This document shows positions 40,122-52,385 of a DNA stretch of 64,000 bases, piece after piece (the first letter of the stretch is position 1; every line of letters begins with the position of its first letter). The stretch lies in the NCBI GenBank assembly GCA_023055505.1, contig JALIRH010000004.1, positions 30,881,502-30,945,501 on the forward strand, in the 5' to 3' direction. The stretch is from Callipepla californica brunnescens (lineage: Eukaryota; Chordata; Aves; Galliformes; Odontophoridae). Made by a program: the position numbers and the translations under genes. The notes under the pieces were generated by a model, which was not told where the DNA came from, did not search any database, and saw only the letters and a program-made list of their open reading frames with translations.

Positions 40122-41306
40122 GAAAAGTTTTGAAAGTTTCTTCTTTTGCCCCAACATGATTTTGAAGATTTTCCCAACATATTGGGAAAAAATGTTGCAG
40201 CATGGAAAAATAATTTCCTTCCCAGCTTTTATGCTTTATAAAAATGGAGAGGGAGAGGAAGCACTGCACTGCCACAAATCCCCGCTGCTGGTGGAACAAG
40301 CTAGCCCATGCCATCCCTGCGGCCAGCCCTGGGGTGGACGTCAAATATTCACATTGCCTTGTGCTGCTGTTGACTCAGGAATGGATTGGTCTGACCTACA
40401 TTTAATGAAAACTTTGTGCCTAATGTTTCCACTGGCTGGCTCTTGGCCTTCAGAGGTGCTTTGCCAATAGGAAACACTAAGCAGCAAATCTGAGGAGGAA
40501 TGTGGGCAGCATGAGTATGGACTGAAGTGCTTCACATGCTCTCTGATGCGGTTTTAACTCATACCATGCCCTGGGCTGTCTGCTACTGCTTCTGTCAGTG
40601 GGTGTGTTATACTGGCAAACTTTCTTCACTTTTTTAAATTTGTTGCGGACCGATCAGTCCCATGTTGTGCCAAAAACATTAAAGCTAAGAGCACAGCACT
40701 GCGGATTATGGTGTATTTCATCAGACTTGCACAGACTTCTTCCTATCGCCTTCTGTGGGGTAACGTGAACTGAAAGAACAATTACCTTGTCAGTTTTGCT
40801 ATGATAGACTTCTTTAGATGACTTTCTGCTCCTCTCTAAGAGCACAGATTTGCTTGACAGAAAGGAATTCCTTGCCAGTGGGTGCTGCCATGGTCCTGTG
40901 ACTCTGTATGCACCGCGTGGCTGACTTTCTCTTAACAGCTCTCCTTGGTTCACTCTAATTCTCTTCCCCTTCTGTTTCACCTGGGTTCTCTGTGGTTTTC
41001 TGCTCTAACCTTCTTGGTTTCACAGTGAGCTGAAAAGTCTAAGAAGTGTAATTTTGTTCTGTGCTTTTTGGAATAAGTGCACAGCTAGAGGTTTCTAGGA
41101 ATTGTTTTTCAAATTTGTTAAAGCCTAATAATGTGGAATTATTGGAAGGAAGGTTTAAAGGCTCTGGAATAACTACCTGCAAGCAACCAGCTGATAGTTG
41201 GAGCTAATTGTTAATACAAAATATACCACTGTAGAAATACTTGTAAAAATTAGGGTATCAAGATCAGTGAACTTAGTATCAATTGTGTATTAATCAGAAG
41301 TGTATA

Positions 41307-41330
41307 CTTTTCAAGTATATACTTGAAAAG
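41307..41330. repeat. Perfect 24-bp palindrome
   Basis: The half-site CTTTTCAAGTAT is followed directly by its exact reverse complement ATACTTGAAAAG, with no spacer. It lies in plain AT-rich intron, about 130 bp before a CR1 tail. Confidence 0.95.
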
Positions 41331-41459
41331 GAATGTTCAAAAAGCTATACAGAGCATTTGTAGGATTGTGAAATCTTTTCCTTGGTAGAAAGGGTGTGTG
41401 ACCAGAGGGTAAATGTTCTGATTGTGCAATTTTAACTCTTGTTGAAGAATCGCATCACT

Positions 41460-41519
41460 AATCACAGAATCACAGGTTTAGGTTGGAAGGGACCTTTAAA
41501 GACCACCTAGTCCAACTCT
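41460..41519 (-). mobile_element. CR1 LINE 3' tail, minus strand (about 60 bp)
   Basis: It begins with two copies of the octamer AATCACAG, then ggtttaggttggaagggacc and the following agaccacctagtccaact. This is the reverse complement of the CR1 3' end. It is severely 5'-truncated and has no coding part. Confidence 0.9.
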
Positions 41520-43258
41520 CTAATTTCTTCCTCTGCTGCTTTATTTGTACAAAAGGAAGTATTACCATTTTCTGTCATACTTCTAGAGATGTACAGACTA
41601 TCAAAAAGTTCTCATACTTTAAAGTCAGAGAAAGAAAACAGACACAGGATTTAAAAAAAAAAATCCTTCTCTAAAGCGAGAAATACAGAAAAACACTGTA
41701 GTAAGAGCTGTTTGGAAGACAAATTTTCCCATGAAGAGTAGAGAAAATCTAAAACTACAAACAAGAAAATTCAACTTGCCCTGAAAATACATTTATTAAA
41801 GGGAATTTCTTCTCTTATGACTATGGTATTTAGAAATAAAGTCACAACATTGTCAGAAGGACTTTAAATACCATTTATTTTCTGTTGATTTTTCACAGGA
41901 CATTTTTATGTTAAAATATCAATTCAGTGGGAAGAAAAAGATCATTTTGACTTGTTTTCTGGTTCAGTTATTTTCTGTTGAAGAACTGAAACAAAATAGC
42001 ATTCAAAGTTGAAATCTGAAGGTGGAAGGAAAACTTTCTCTTAGAAATTTGCCACAGGAAGCCAACATATTTTTTTCACTGGAATTTACATCTTCCAATA
42101 GAAAAACATTTGTTTGTTGAGAAGACTTTCCACATGAAAAAATTTCAGGCAGTGCTAGACATAACATTTTCTTGGGCTTAGCCCTGCTCCCAGTTGAGTC
42201 AGTGGAAAACTTCATTTAAGAAGCAAGCCAAAATTCAGGTGCAAAGAGAAGTGCTCTCTCTGTCTGTTGCAGAATGTGATATAGAGGACTGCCTGCCTAT
42301 TATGCTGAGCAGCTGAGAGTAAGACATTGTCTCTATTCATCTGCATTTTTTTTTTAAAGGTAGAGGTTTTATAAAGTTGCTACATGCTCATTTGCTGATG
42401 CCTTTCACTGGAATGTGTCTTATTTTAACACTCCATTCCACAAGCTGCTTTGCTAACTAATGAGATACAGATCTGTGTTTTGTAAGTGGAAGACTTTTAA
42501 TATTGTGCCCAAAATTACATAATGATGTGTAGCTCATCTGGCACAGATAATTCTTCAACATAGGTGTGATGACTGTCATTTTTAATTGTAGGGATAGGGA
42601 TGGACTTGAAAAATTCAGTCAATTTTGCAGTGAAGAAATGGCCCTGCTGGGATTTGCACAATTCTAAGCCATTGAAATATTTGAATAAAATACAATATAT
42701 TCATGATGCTTTTCATTTAGAAGCTGCAGTTTATATTGTCATGAGAGGAAGGAAAACAGGCACAGAACACATAGCTTTTCATAGCTTTTTCTACCACCAT
42801 CAAGAACATCTATATGCAGTGGTACAGCCTCAGTGTCTCCTGGCGGAGGGAAAGTTAGGTCGAGCATACAGTCAGCATCCAAGTGACTTTACATTTCTTC
42901 CCCTACCTAAGACACTTCATATCTTATTTTTATCTTCCCTTCACCTGTACTATACCAGTGGTACAGACTGGAATACAACCACCCAGAAGTGTATTCACTG
43001 GCAACACGGACATGGTGACTAGCAGTGACACCAGAGCAGCAGCAAGCACTAATAGGTGATAGACCATAAACTGCTGAAGGAGAACATCTTGTCATGCTGC
43101 AGTCTGGAAAATCCTAGAGATGAGTGCACAGGCTCTGCTCTCACATCTGCAGCTTGAAAACTTTGCTGCCTTTAGCTAATATAATTGAACTTAATTTTTA
43201 AGTCGCACTGGGTTTGATATCCTGTTTGGGGATGAGGAAGAAATTTTTTTTCTCTGCA

Positions 43259-43338
43259 CCCTCAGGCTTGATAGGAGCTTTGTTTCTTAATTTTCCATTC
43301 TTCACTAGCTGAAACAAAGCTCCTATCAAGCCTGAGGG
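43259..43338. repeat. 80-bp hairpin with 28-bp perfect arms
   Basis: The left arm at 43259-43286 (starts CCCTCAGGCTTG, ends CTTTGTTTC) is the exact reverse complement of the right arm at 43311-43338 (starts GAAACAAAGC, ends CCTGAGGG). The loop is 24 nt (43287-43310) and AT-rich. Similarity stops sharply outside the arms. The size is that of a pre-miRNA, but the complete pairing is unlike a typical conserved animal miRNA and more like a young hairpin locus, a tiny MITE or a recent fold-back duplication. It lies in the sense strand of the probable intron, so a transcript of the host gene would contain it. Confidence 0.9.
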
Positions 43339-46232
43339 GGCCGTGAATAAAGCTAGTATGAAGGCTACTGAAGTGAGACATACAGCACTGCAGTAAGTGG
43401 TAACACCATGTTCTTTTGGTAACTGATGACTTGTGCCCTAAGGGAGTAAAAGGGACAAGAATCTAATCTAAGCATGTCCTGTAATCTCAAGGTGCAACCC
43501 AATGGGGTTGCTCATAATTAAATCAAAGTCATGGTCTGTCACATGGAACCCACCTCTGTGTCTATTCTGTCTTCAGGAGAGGCAGTCTTACCACATATCA
43601 GTCCTTAGGATTGCTGCTTTCTTATCTGAAAGAAATTTCTTGGCTCTGATAATTTCAAGGTTTTTGATTCATGCTTGACATTTTTGCTTCTGAGCTTGTG
43701 GAATTTGCAACACCTGTCTGTGCCAATTGGTAGTCACCAGGATGAAAACATTGGTCACCATGAAGTAGACTTTGAGTTGCCCGGATTATTTTAAGAATTT
43801 GTGTAGGAAATAATTAGGGTAATTGTGCAAAATGTTTGCAAACACCATCACAAAAACTGTAACTGTAAGGGACCTCACTTTCAGTGTAAATTTGTTTGCC
43901 GTGCTGGCCAGACTAGGCTACTGTGTGAAAATAGTATCTTCCCCAAAGCCAACAGACCATACTGTAAATACAGTAGAATACAGTAGTTTATTTGGGATTT
44001 GATTGCTTTCCTTCTGTATCTGTTTTTCAAAACAAAGTAGGAAAGTAGTGAAAAAAGGAAGAGTGCTTGTATCTTGTATGTGATTTTTTTAAATCATTTA
44101 TTTATTAAGTATTTGTTTTGGTGCTCGAGGCGGGAAAAAAACTTTTAATTTCAAGTACCTTCATTTTATTCTTTGAAAGCAACATAGAAAGAAGTGTCGG
44201 GTGCAAACAAAGAGAGCTCACAGTTGGATTTTACTGTTACAAGATAGGAGATGACAATAGTATCTTTTTAGTGTATCTGTTATCTGTGGTGTCATTAAAC
44301 TGAATGATGTGCTAAATAATAAAAGCAGCCTTATCACATCACAGGGCCTTGAATTGTATCTCAAAGTTACATTGCCTATGGGTTCCATTTGGCTTTCTGA
44401 AAGGGTTTGGAGTCAGAAGAAGCTGCAGTTCAGAGTGCATTTCTGCAATCAGAGCTCTTTAGACAGATGGCTGCTAGCACTCCAAAATGATTAAAATATG
44501 TTCCAAGCAACATCAGCCTGTGGGCTTGGGGACCCAACCTTTCATTAGTCAATAAAGGGTCTTGAGTTCTTGAAAATGAAATCTTTAAAAGCTAATAAGG
44601 CTGCTGGTTTGCTCTGAGCTGTTTCTTTGGATTTGTAGTTGTAGATTGGACTTGGGCCAGTATCTGTTCAATAATATACGGCTTTAAGAAAAAAAATCTG
44701 GTTACAAGAGGCCTCCCAGGAGATCTGCCTGTTAAATAGTGGGGCCAAAATTTTTGGTGCTGAATACATAAGATCAGGCACCTGAGTTTATATTTAGGAA
44801 GCTGGGAAGGGAGGTCAGGTGAGAGTGCCACCTTGCATTGCCAGTCTCTTACTGAAGGATAAAATGCTTGTCCATTTGGACCTGTTCTATTTTATTTCTT
44901 AAACCTCATGAGCTAGTCTCCAGGATACCTTCAGCATACCATAACCAAGATACTAACTCGTTAAGCAAAATTTCTACTGCTTCTAGAAGTTGGTAACTTT
45001 GTTTACAGCATCTTTAAGTCTTGCCAGTGCTTGTAAGTTATGAATGTGCTGTAGACGGTTTGGTGCTTCAGTGCAGTCAGGTTTTTTCTCTTGTCTGCAG
45101 CAGGGTTATGAGAGAGAGCAACCAGGAGCTTGTGCAAACACTGTGACTGTAACCTCTGCATATGTATGTCAGAGTAGTAGCAAAAAATGTATGTTCAATA
45201 AGGTATTAACAAGTCCAAGCCTTCTGTTAATTCTTTTTTCTTTTTCTCACTGATAAAGACCCCTCTCACAATTTGTAAACTTCTGAACTGAAAGCGTTCT
45301 TGCCTCATAGACTCTTTCTGCACAAGTCATAAATCTGAAGATATGCTTCTTTTCCCAGTCTCTCAAAAATCCCTCAAGATTTAGCCCACTGCTGGCTAAA
45401 AGAGGGGATTTAAAAAAAAAAGTCAGTTTTTACATACACCAGCGGAAGCAAAGCAAGTCTCAGTGATCTCATTAGCTCAGTGTGATCCCATTAGTCAGAT
45501 TGTTCAGCCTGTCTTCTTTCACCTTGGGAACAGTTCTCACATTCCTTTTGTCAGTACTTGATGGGGCTGGTGACTGAAGTTCTAGCCCCAGACACGCACC
45601 ATAGTTACTTGGATAATGTCATACTCCATTTTGCATTCCCATAGACTCTCTCTGAAGGTTTTTCACTGCTTCAGCTGTAACAGCTGGTGACTTTTTCCTT
45701 GTCATAAGCATAGGTAAGGTGTTACTGTCTTTCGTAAGCATACATCAGATTTTGGATTCTGATTATTTTATCAGACTGCTATTTATTTTTTTTTTTCATT
45801 TGTTGTAAAATACTTGCTTTGTGTTTCCCAAAGCTTTTACACATCTAATCAATCCCATCGCATTCACACTCTTAGAAATAACTTCTGAATGAGTCATTTT
45901 CTTGCTGGAAGACATACAGTTGTAGGCATAATTTTTTTCTTCTTCAAAATTCATATGAACTATTTTTTTCTCAAACGGAAAAAAAACTAACGGCTTGTTT
46001 ACTCCACATTAGGTCACAGAAGACAAGGGAATATAATAAAAGCTCTTTCTCTTGATGTTTCCCTTTCTGGAGTTCCTTAAAAGCAGGTATATTTACTCTG
46101 GACTCTCTGATGGTATTTTAATTGTATTCTGGTACGGTCCTAATACTTTCCATTATTATTTGATTGTGCCTCCTAAAATTTATGGAGTTGACCTAACCAC
46201 TTAAGCAAGTCAGAACTTCCGGGTAAGGAGGT

Positions 46233-46706
46233 GCACAAAATACTGTTTTTCAACATAGTCACCACCATTACCTGTGCATTTTTGCCAGCAATGAACAAGA
46301 GCCTGCATGCCACACTCACAGAAATCGTCATGGCTGCCTGGAGCACGGCTTGGCTTTCATGTAACTATTACATTCATGTAAATATTACCACTGCTGAAAT
46401 GCACCACCCACCACCTCAGTGCACTCACATCCACTGTTTGGTCTCCAGAAATGTTCAGCAAGTGTCAATGAATGTCAGTGAGTGTCATGTTTTCTGCATG
46501 GAGAAATTCAGCGCATCTTTGCTTCATATGTCAGATGACATTTTGTCAGGTTGCCCCTCTGCTGCTATCTGTCGCACGGTAACAACAAAATGTAATGGAA
46601 TGCTGGTGGGAAGGTTCAGTCTCTACTGCCATACCACCAACATCTGCCTCTGACATTGTGGACCAACATCACAAAATAGGAGGCATTGCTTTCAGAGCAG
46701 CCCTTG
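46233..46706 (-). mobile_element. Mariner-type DNA transposon, second deleted copy, reverse orientation
   Basis: On the minus strand this matches the element at 14752-15266 along most of its length (both keep the region around ctgaaatgcaccacccacca). The right end, aaataggaggcattgctttc at 46674-46693, is the terminal repeat; the matching left end is not recognisable. The minus strand keeps the HTH remnant (DIHxHLLN-type, with stops), a little more sequence after it, and then the transposase C-terminus DFCECGMQALVHCWQKC followed by GNGGDYVEK (about 46325-46240). The join between the two parts differs from that in the other copy. The catalytic Asp motifs are missing, so it cannot mobilise itself. 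Confidence 0.8.
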
Positions 46707-48783
46707 TGTTGCCTAAGGAACCAGACATCTTATTATGTGCTTTTCCCTGTACTCCAGGGAATCATATGAACCCTTGTATTAAGCAAACCAGCATCCCTAG
46801 CCTGTGTCACTTTTGTATCATTTTTCCTGAGTCCTATGAGAGCTCTGTTTCCAAATACGAGTTAACGAGAAAACACCTCTGGATGCTCCATGTGCATACA
46901 TATTCAGGCCTGAGGAGTCCAGAAACTGAGCAGGACATCCAGAGTGACGTGAGTCTGGAGTAATGGATGAATTTATATGCCGCCAAAGTTTTGTTGGGGG
47001 AGCTTCTTTTTCGGATATTTTGCTTTAGCATTGTTTTCATCAGGAGCAGCAAGTACCTGAAACCTGTAAATATCAAATCCTAAAGGTCTCAGTTTGGGGA
47101 GTGAAAATGAAGGGCCTCTTTTGGAATGTTTTTTCTTTGCCTCTCGATTACCCTAGCTGTAAGATGTGAATAGTGCTACTCATACATTTTTGGAGAATAC
47201 ATTGATTTAAGTTTTCTTTATTAGATTCAGCTAAAAGTTAAGTGAGGGAAACCTAAATTTATCACAGTAGCTATTGTATTCCAGCAGTCCTTCTAAAATG
47301 CAAGTACAGAACTGCCTTTTCCAGACAAACGATATACTGTGAGTGCCTCATTAATAAATTTAATGTTTAATGACCAACTGTTTCTCCTGCTTCCTCTAAA
47401 TTACTGTAATGTTACTATTCCAAGGAGAGAAAGTAGCTTTTTATTCTGGAGAAGACTGTGTCATTCATTGCTTCAAGTGAGAATGTAATTTCAAATAGTT
47501 CATAATATTTCCTCTACTAAAAGGCAGCAAGTATTTGAAATGATGATGCTGCAAGACAGAAAAATATATTTGCTTTCTAAATAGGTGAATACAGTTGTAT
47601 TATTTTAAATGAAAGGATCTATTTGGTCAAACCATTGAATGTATGTACGTAACACTGGAGTGGAAATATTGCAGAGTTCTTTCTGTTTGTAACACTGCAG
47701 CTCTTTATGATTAAGGGAGGAAAAAAAAAAAAATGGTTTAGCAAAGGAGGTGTTGAGCCTGACAAAGTTGATGGAGCTGAATTTGGATAGCCATTTAGTG
47801 TGGGACAACTAGACAGGAACAGAGAAGCATGTAAAATGAGTAGATTGCTGCAGATTTATGCTTGCCAGAACAAAACAGTTAAACTGTGAGATTAAAGATC
47901 CTGAGTTTGCAAACTTATATTAAAACATGCCTCAAAAAAAAAGATTGAGAAGTTGTTGGTATAATGATAATTCTTTCAAACATTATCCAGAAGGAAGGTT
48001 ACAATCGTGTAAAATACTTCAAAATGATTTTTGCTTAACTAATGCTTCAATAATGGACGTTAATACTGTTGACTTTATTCGTGGATTGAATGCAGGCAAT
48101 TTAGACAATAGATAGTATCAGGTGCTAATAGATCAAACATAATTACTCTTGATGAAATAATTTTACACAGCTTAACAAAATTGTTTCAATTATTTATTCA
48201 CTGTAAAAGAAAACATTGAGTAAAAGTGAAAATACTAAGCTTTCTCCTCTAGGGGCATTGTATGCATCTCTGAGTCATAGTTTTTCTTCATAGCAACCTT
48301 TCCTCTATCACAACTTCCTGTGCAAGTTATTACAATACTTTTTGCATAAGATAGGTCATGTGAAGTTCAGCTGTAGGTGTGGCCACTGTAGTAGATTGGG
48401 GGACAGTCTTAATAGATCCGTTTCATTAATTAAGTCATGCATTTTTTTATTAACAAAACCTGTATGTCAGGTTTAGCCAGCTGGGAACCATTCTTATGGT
48501 TGTTATCTTTGTCAGAAGGAATATTGTGAAAATAAGGAATTACTGTACAGGCTTTAACTCCTGATTAAACAGAGGAATGACATCCTCTCACCCACTGTCC
48601 ATGAGAAAATAACTTAGGGGCATATCATAGTCTTGATTCAGTAGCTGTGCTCTTATGTATCTCATTCAGGTAAGAACTGTGTACTTTGCATTCACAATTT
48701 ATCCTGAAGGGTTTGTTTAATGCCTATTCTATGGTCATCGAGGTAAGCAAATTTCAGGCCAAAATTTCAAATATCTAGCTTAT

Positions 48784-48858
48784 TTGTTGTTGTTCTTTAC
48801 TTGTTTGGTTTTGTTTGGTTTGGTTTTGGTGGTTGTCTTTTTTGTTTTGTTTTGTTTT
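48784..48858. repeat. G/T-rich simple sequence (TTTG/TTTTG)n
   Basis: Irregular repeats of GTTTG and GTTTTG across about 75 bp. The opposite strand reads as a Gln/Asn/Lys-rich low-complexity frame, which is not a gene. Confidence 0.85.
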
Positions 48859-49460
48859 AACTATTGAAGGAACTGCATCCTGCACCTCTTTTTGAATGTA
48901 CAAAACAATATTTTCTTGTGTTCTTCCTCTTCTAATGTTCTCTTTCTGGACATCAGGAGGAAGGTATAAGATTTTCAGGAAGTATTTTGTAATAGACATG
49001 GAGAATGGTGTAGGCACCTACTGTTGGCCTCAGCCTTTAGCTTTTTGATACGATAAAGTCAAGTCTTTCTTTACTAGGCTTCATCTTAGTCCTCAACAGG
49101 AAATGCAGTAATGACTTCCACCATCATTGATGAGGATTAAATTGGTGGAAAGACTCACCAGGGAGGAGTGCTGTGAATTTGTCTCTCACTTGTCCCTCGT
49201 ACAAAGGGAGTGGGGAGAAGGAAGGGTAATAGTGTTCAGATCGGCTTTTTCTTGTCCTTCTGAGCTAGACAGGGTCGTTATTTTATCTAGGTTTGTCTAA
49301 CATCACAATCTATTTATTTCAATCAGAATCTGTTATATGGAATAATACAGAGCCTAGAGTTTGAGCCTGAGGTCAATGGATGAGATACGGAATTAATTAT
49401 TCTCCCATTTAGCTCTTCTTCCTAATCATCTTTAACCAAGAGTCATATTTTACCATACTT

Positions 49461-49533
49461 CTACTGTTGTGGCAATAAAACAAGTGAATAAATAAAACAA
49501 CTACTGTCCACAGCAATAAAACAACTACTGTCT
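49461..49533. repeat. Short minisatellite (about 2.7 units)
   Basis: An 18-bp block (AATAAAACAACTACTGTC) occurs exactly at 49491-49508 and 49515-49532. A diverged copy (ctactgttgtggcaataaaa) begins at 49461. The unit period is about 24 bp. Confidence 0.85.
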
Positions 49534-51889
49534 TTATGATGTAGGAATTTAGTTCTCTTTCTTGAGCAGTGTTACTGCTTCTATCAGAGAAAAACAGAAT
49601 ATTCAATGAAAATGTATTAGTATAGTATATTATCTTGTCCTGTCCAAAAAAATGGAATTATGAATCAAATATTGTTGAATTCAGTGCTGGCTAGATTTCA
49701 CAAGAGCTTTCATACTCACTCATTTTCCTTGTCAGGTCCTGAGAAAATTATTAGATCTTTGGTTCAGTGCAACCAATTTGTTTCCTGCTGCAGTGATTTG
49801 CTATTACCTGCTGGCTATGGAGAAATTATATGCTGCTAAAAAGAGGAAGCTGTAGTTTTTCTCATGAGCTCCTACCTCATTAAGTTAACACTGATGTTTT
49901 CCTCTTTGCTCATACTGAGATAAAAATGTTATTCAAAACATGTTAAAGATGTTATTCTTTCACAGATTTTATTTCAATAGCCCAGTGGTTAAAACTCATG
50001 AGGATAAAAGAAGAGAGAAGTGAGAAAGCAGATTTAAGAGTTGTAGAATAAAGAAATCAACTCAGCATCACTTTCTGGTATCTTTTCAGCCCTTACCCTT
50101 TGGAGCTCCCTCTTCACTGATCATTCTCTAGCAGAAACCAGTCTCATCCCTCACATTTTAAGAAGAGTGACACTGTTCAGCTTCCACCTGGTGAGCCCAC
50201 CCTGCCGATGAACCTTTCACCTGGGAGGATGCAAGGAACATCTTTGGGTAGCACAAGTTTGGGGCTCATAGCAGACAGGAGCCTGCTGTCACTGGTCTCA
50301 CCTTGTGGTGGCATTGGCTGCTTAACCCACAACAGGAAGGTAGGGACTGCCTCCTTGTGAGAAACTGCAGAGGCACTTCCATGCAGGTCCCAAACCTGGA
50401 TCTGTCTGCTAAGGTTAACCAGGCTGATGTGTGTTACCAACCTGTACATACTGTTAATTAGCTCTTTTCTATCTTCCCATGAATAGGAAAAGTTTACGCT
50501 GAGGTTGAACCAAGATTAAGGCATCAGGTTTACAGATGTGATACACATATGTAACCGGAAGTAATCCTGGGCCCACAAGATAGAATTTAACAAGGACAAA
50601 AAGAGAGGGAAAGGCACTTAACTCCCAGTTTCTGCATGGCAGTCTGAGGTGAGCATGTTGTGACTTGTTCTGTGCCGCTCAGAAGACATGAAACAGAAGA
50701 AGGAACTCAAGACAGAGCTCTGATCTCCAATCTACTAAATCATTCTTCAGCATGTGTCCTTGTTTTGTGCTAAGGAGAACGGCCCAGACAAGCCTGCCCC
50801 ATCATCCCAGTAAGTTCTGGTACAATAGAGAAGCAGACTTCCCCTGTATTAAATTTCCCAAGCGTTCCCTTTATCATTTAAACCATCATTTTAACTGCCT
50901 TGTTTCATAGTGCTCAACTGCCCAAGGAGCTGTATGATTTATGTATGAACAAGGGTTTGGCAGCCACAGCTAGGCAAGGCATGGCTTACTGAGTAGCAGT
51001 ACACTGCCATTATGTCATTTAAGTGGCTTTCAGGAGGCAACTTGCTAGGTGTATTTCTACATAGCAGTCCCCAGACCAATCTTATTTTTATACAGGAGGA
51101 GCTGCGATAGCTTTAAGGTAGACACCAGTCAGTGCCAGTCTGGATAAAGGCTCTCAGCCTGCAGCACTAGTTCCCTGGTGACTCAGCAGCCATCTCAGAA
51201 AGGCACAATTACCAAGACAGTGGGAAAGCCATGTCATGTAGAGTTCATTGGCATACTTCATTTCCTGGCACATCAGTACCCACAGCCAGGCATGTGTTGG
51301 AGCACAGAACGCTTTGTTCCGCTATGGTCAGAGTTGCTTCACGTTTTTCAGTAACTCCTGTGAGAAAAATCTGACAAAACTGTTTAAGTACACGCTATTT
51401 TTCTGGGGCAGCGGGGAAGTGTACTCAAAACAAAAAGAAAAACAAACAATCAGAACCACACATTTATTTAATTTTTTTTATTGACATTCAAAGATCTTTC
51501 ACCAGCTGAACCATTCACTAAAAGAGTAATGATAAGAGGGCAGAACCTTATGTGCATCCCCTTCCCAGGTCAGTTACAGTGTGAGTTTCTAGCTTTAGGG
51601 CTACTCAGCTCATCCATTAGATCATCGCTCTCTCAAATTCCAAAAGTGTTTAGTTATTCCATCTTTGAAACACGTTTCCATTCTTTGTATTTCTTTTAAT
51701 TGCCTTCTCCTGGAGAGACACTTCTCTTCCATCTACTCAGCTGGATGTTCCTGGCTATGCTGGAAGGCAGAACTGGCTTTCTGCCCTACGTCCAAGACAG
51801 ATTTGCCTCTTGCTTTTCTGGTTCAGTGGGGGAGTTTAGCCGTGTGATCACAATAGCAAATCAGGACAGCCATAAAATTCACAATCATG

Positions 51890-52170
51890 TCTGATTTATA
51901 AAGAAAACATTGTATTAAGTGCGGATATTTTCCAAAGTTATTTGTAACAGACTTTTTTCAGCTGGTCATTTCTGAATGGTACTGTGAACTTTACTGCATG
52001 ATTGATTTATTTGCCTTTATGATTTTAATTAATACTGTTTTCATCAGAGACAAGTAATATTGATTTGAAAACTCTTAGCTGTCCAATTTATCTGTGCCAG
52101 CATTAGGGAATTATTCCTCTGATCTTTATTTTGAAAATCTATTGAATAGCATCACAGGCACTAAAGAGGC
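51890..52170. promoter_or_regulatory. Possible conserved non-coding element
   Basis: Unique, repeat-free sequence with many A/T-core factor words (tgattgatttatttgc, ttttaattaatactg, caagtaatattgattt) and no open frame. The impression is of enhancer-like sequence; conservation was not tested. Confidence 0.25.
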
Positions 52171-52369
52171 CATTTAAACATTGGGGGAAAAAATAGTGTT
52201 ATACTTCTGGGAAAACATTTATGGTGATTCACGTTTTGGAAACTGAAATGCTATCAATGTTTTATTCCCAGATTATTTTCCAAGAAAAAGCTTGGATCCA
52301 ATGCTGAATCAGTTTCTTCATGCTCATAGTGGAGTTGGATCACGCAGAGCAGCCTGGAAGATTGTGCTT

Positions 52370-52385
52370 GGGGGGGGTGGGGGGG
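52370..52385 (+). repeat. G-run pair, potential G-quadruplex
   Basis: Eight G, one T, then seven G. Two long runs could supply four tracts of three G, allowing a quadruplex in DNA or in the sense intron RNA. Confidence 0.7.

Noticed and set aside
42600..43022. 140-codon plus-strand open frame
   Set aside because: No domain, no heptads and no clear acceptor or donor at its ends; consistent with chance.
46231..46653. 140-codon plus-strand open frame
   Set aside because: It is the antisense of the mariner copy and not a gene.
49461..49533. CRISPR-like direct repeat array
   Set aside because: Only two exact units with a 6-bp gap in a bird-like genome; this is an ordinary minisatellite.
50177..50449. 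90-codon minus-strand frame in a GC-richer patch
   Set aside because: GC content drew attention, but the peptide has no recognised motif and no flanking splice pair of matching phase.
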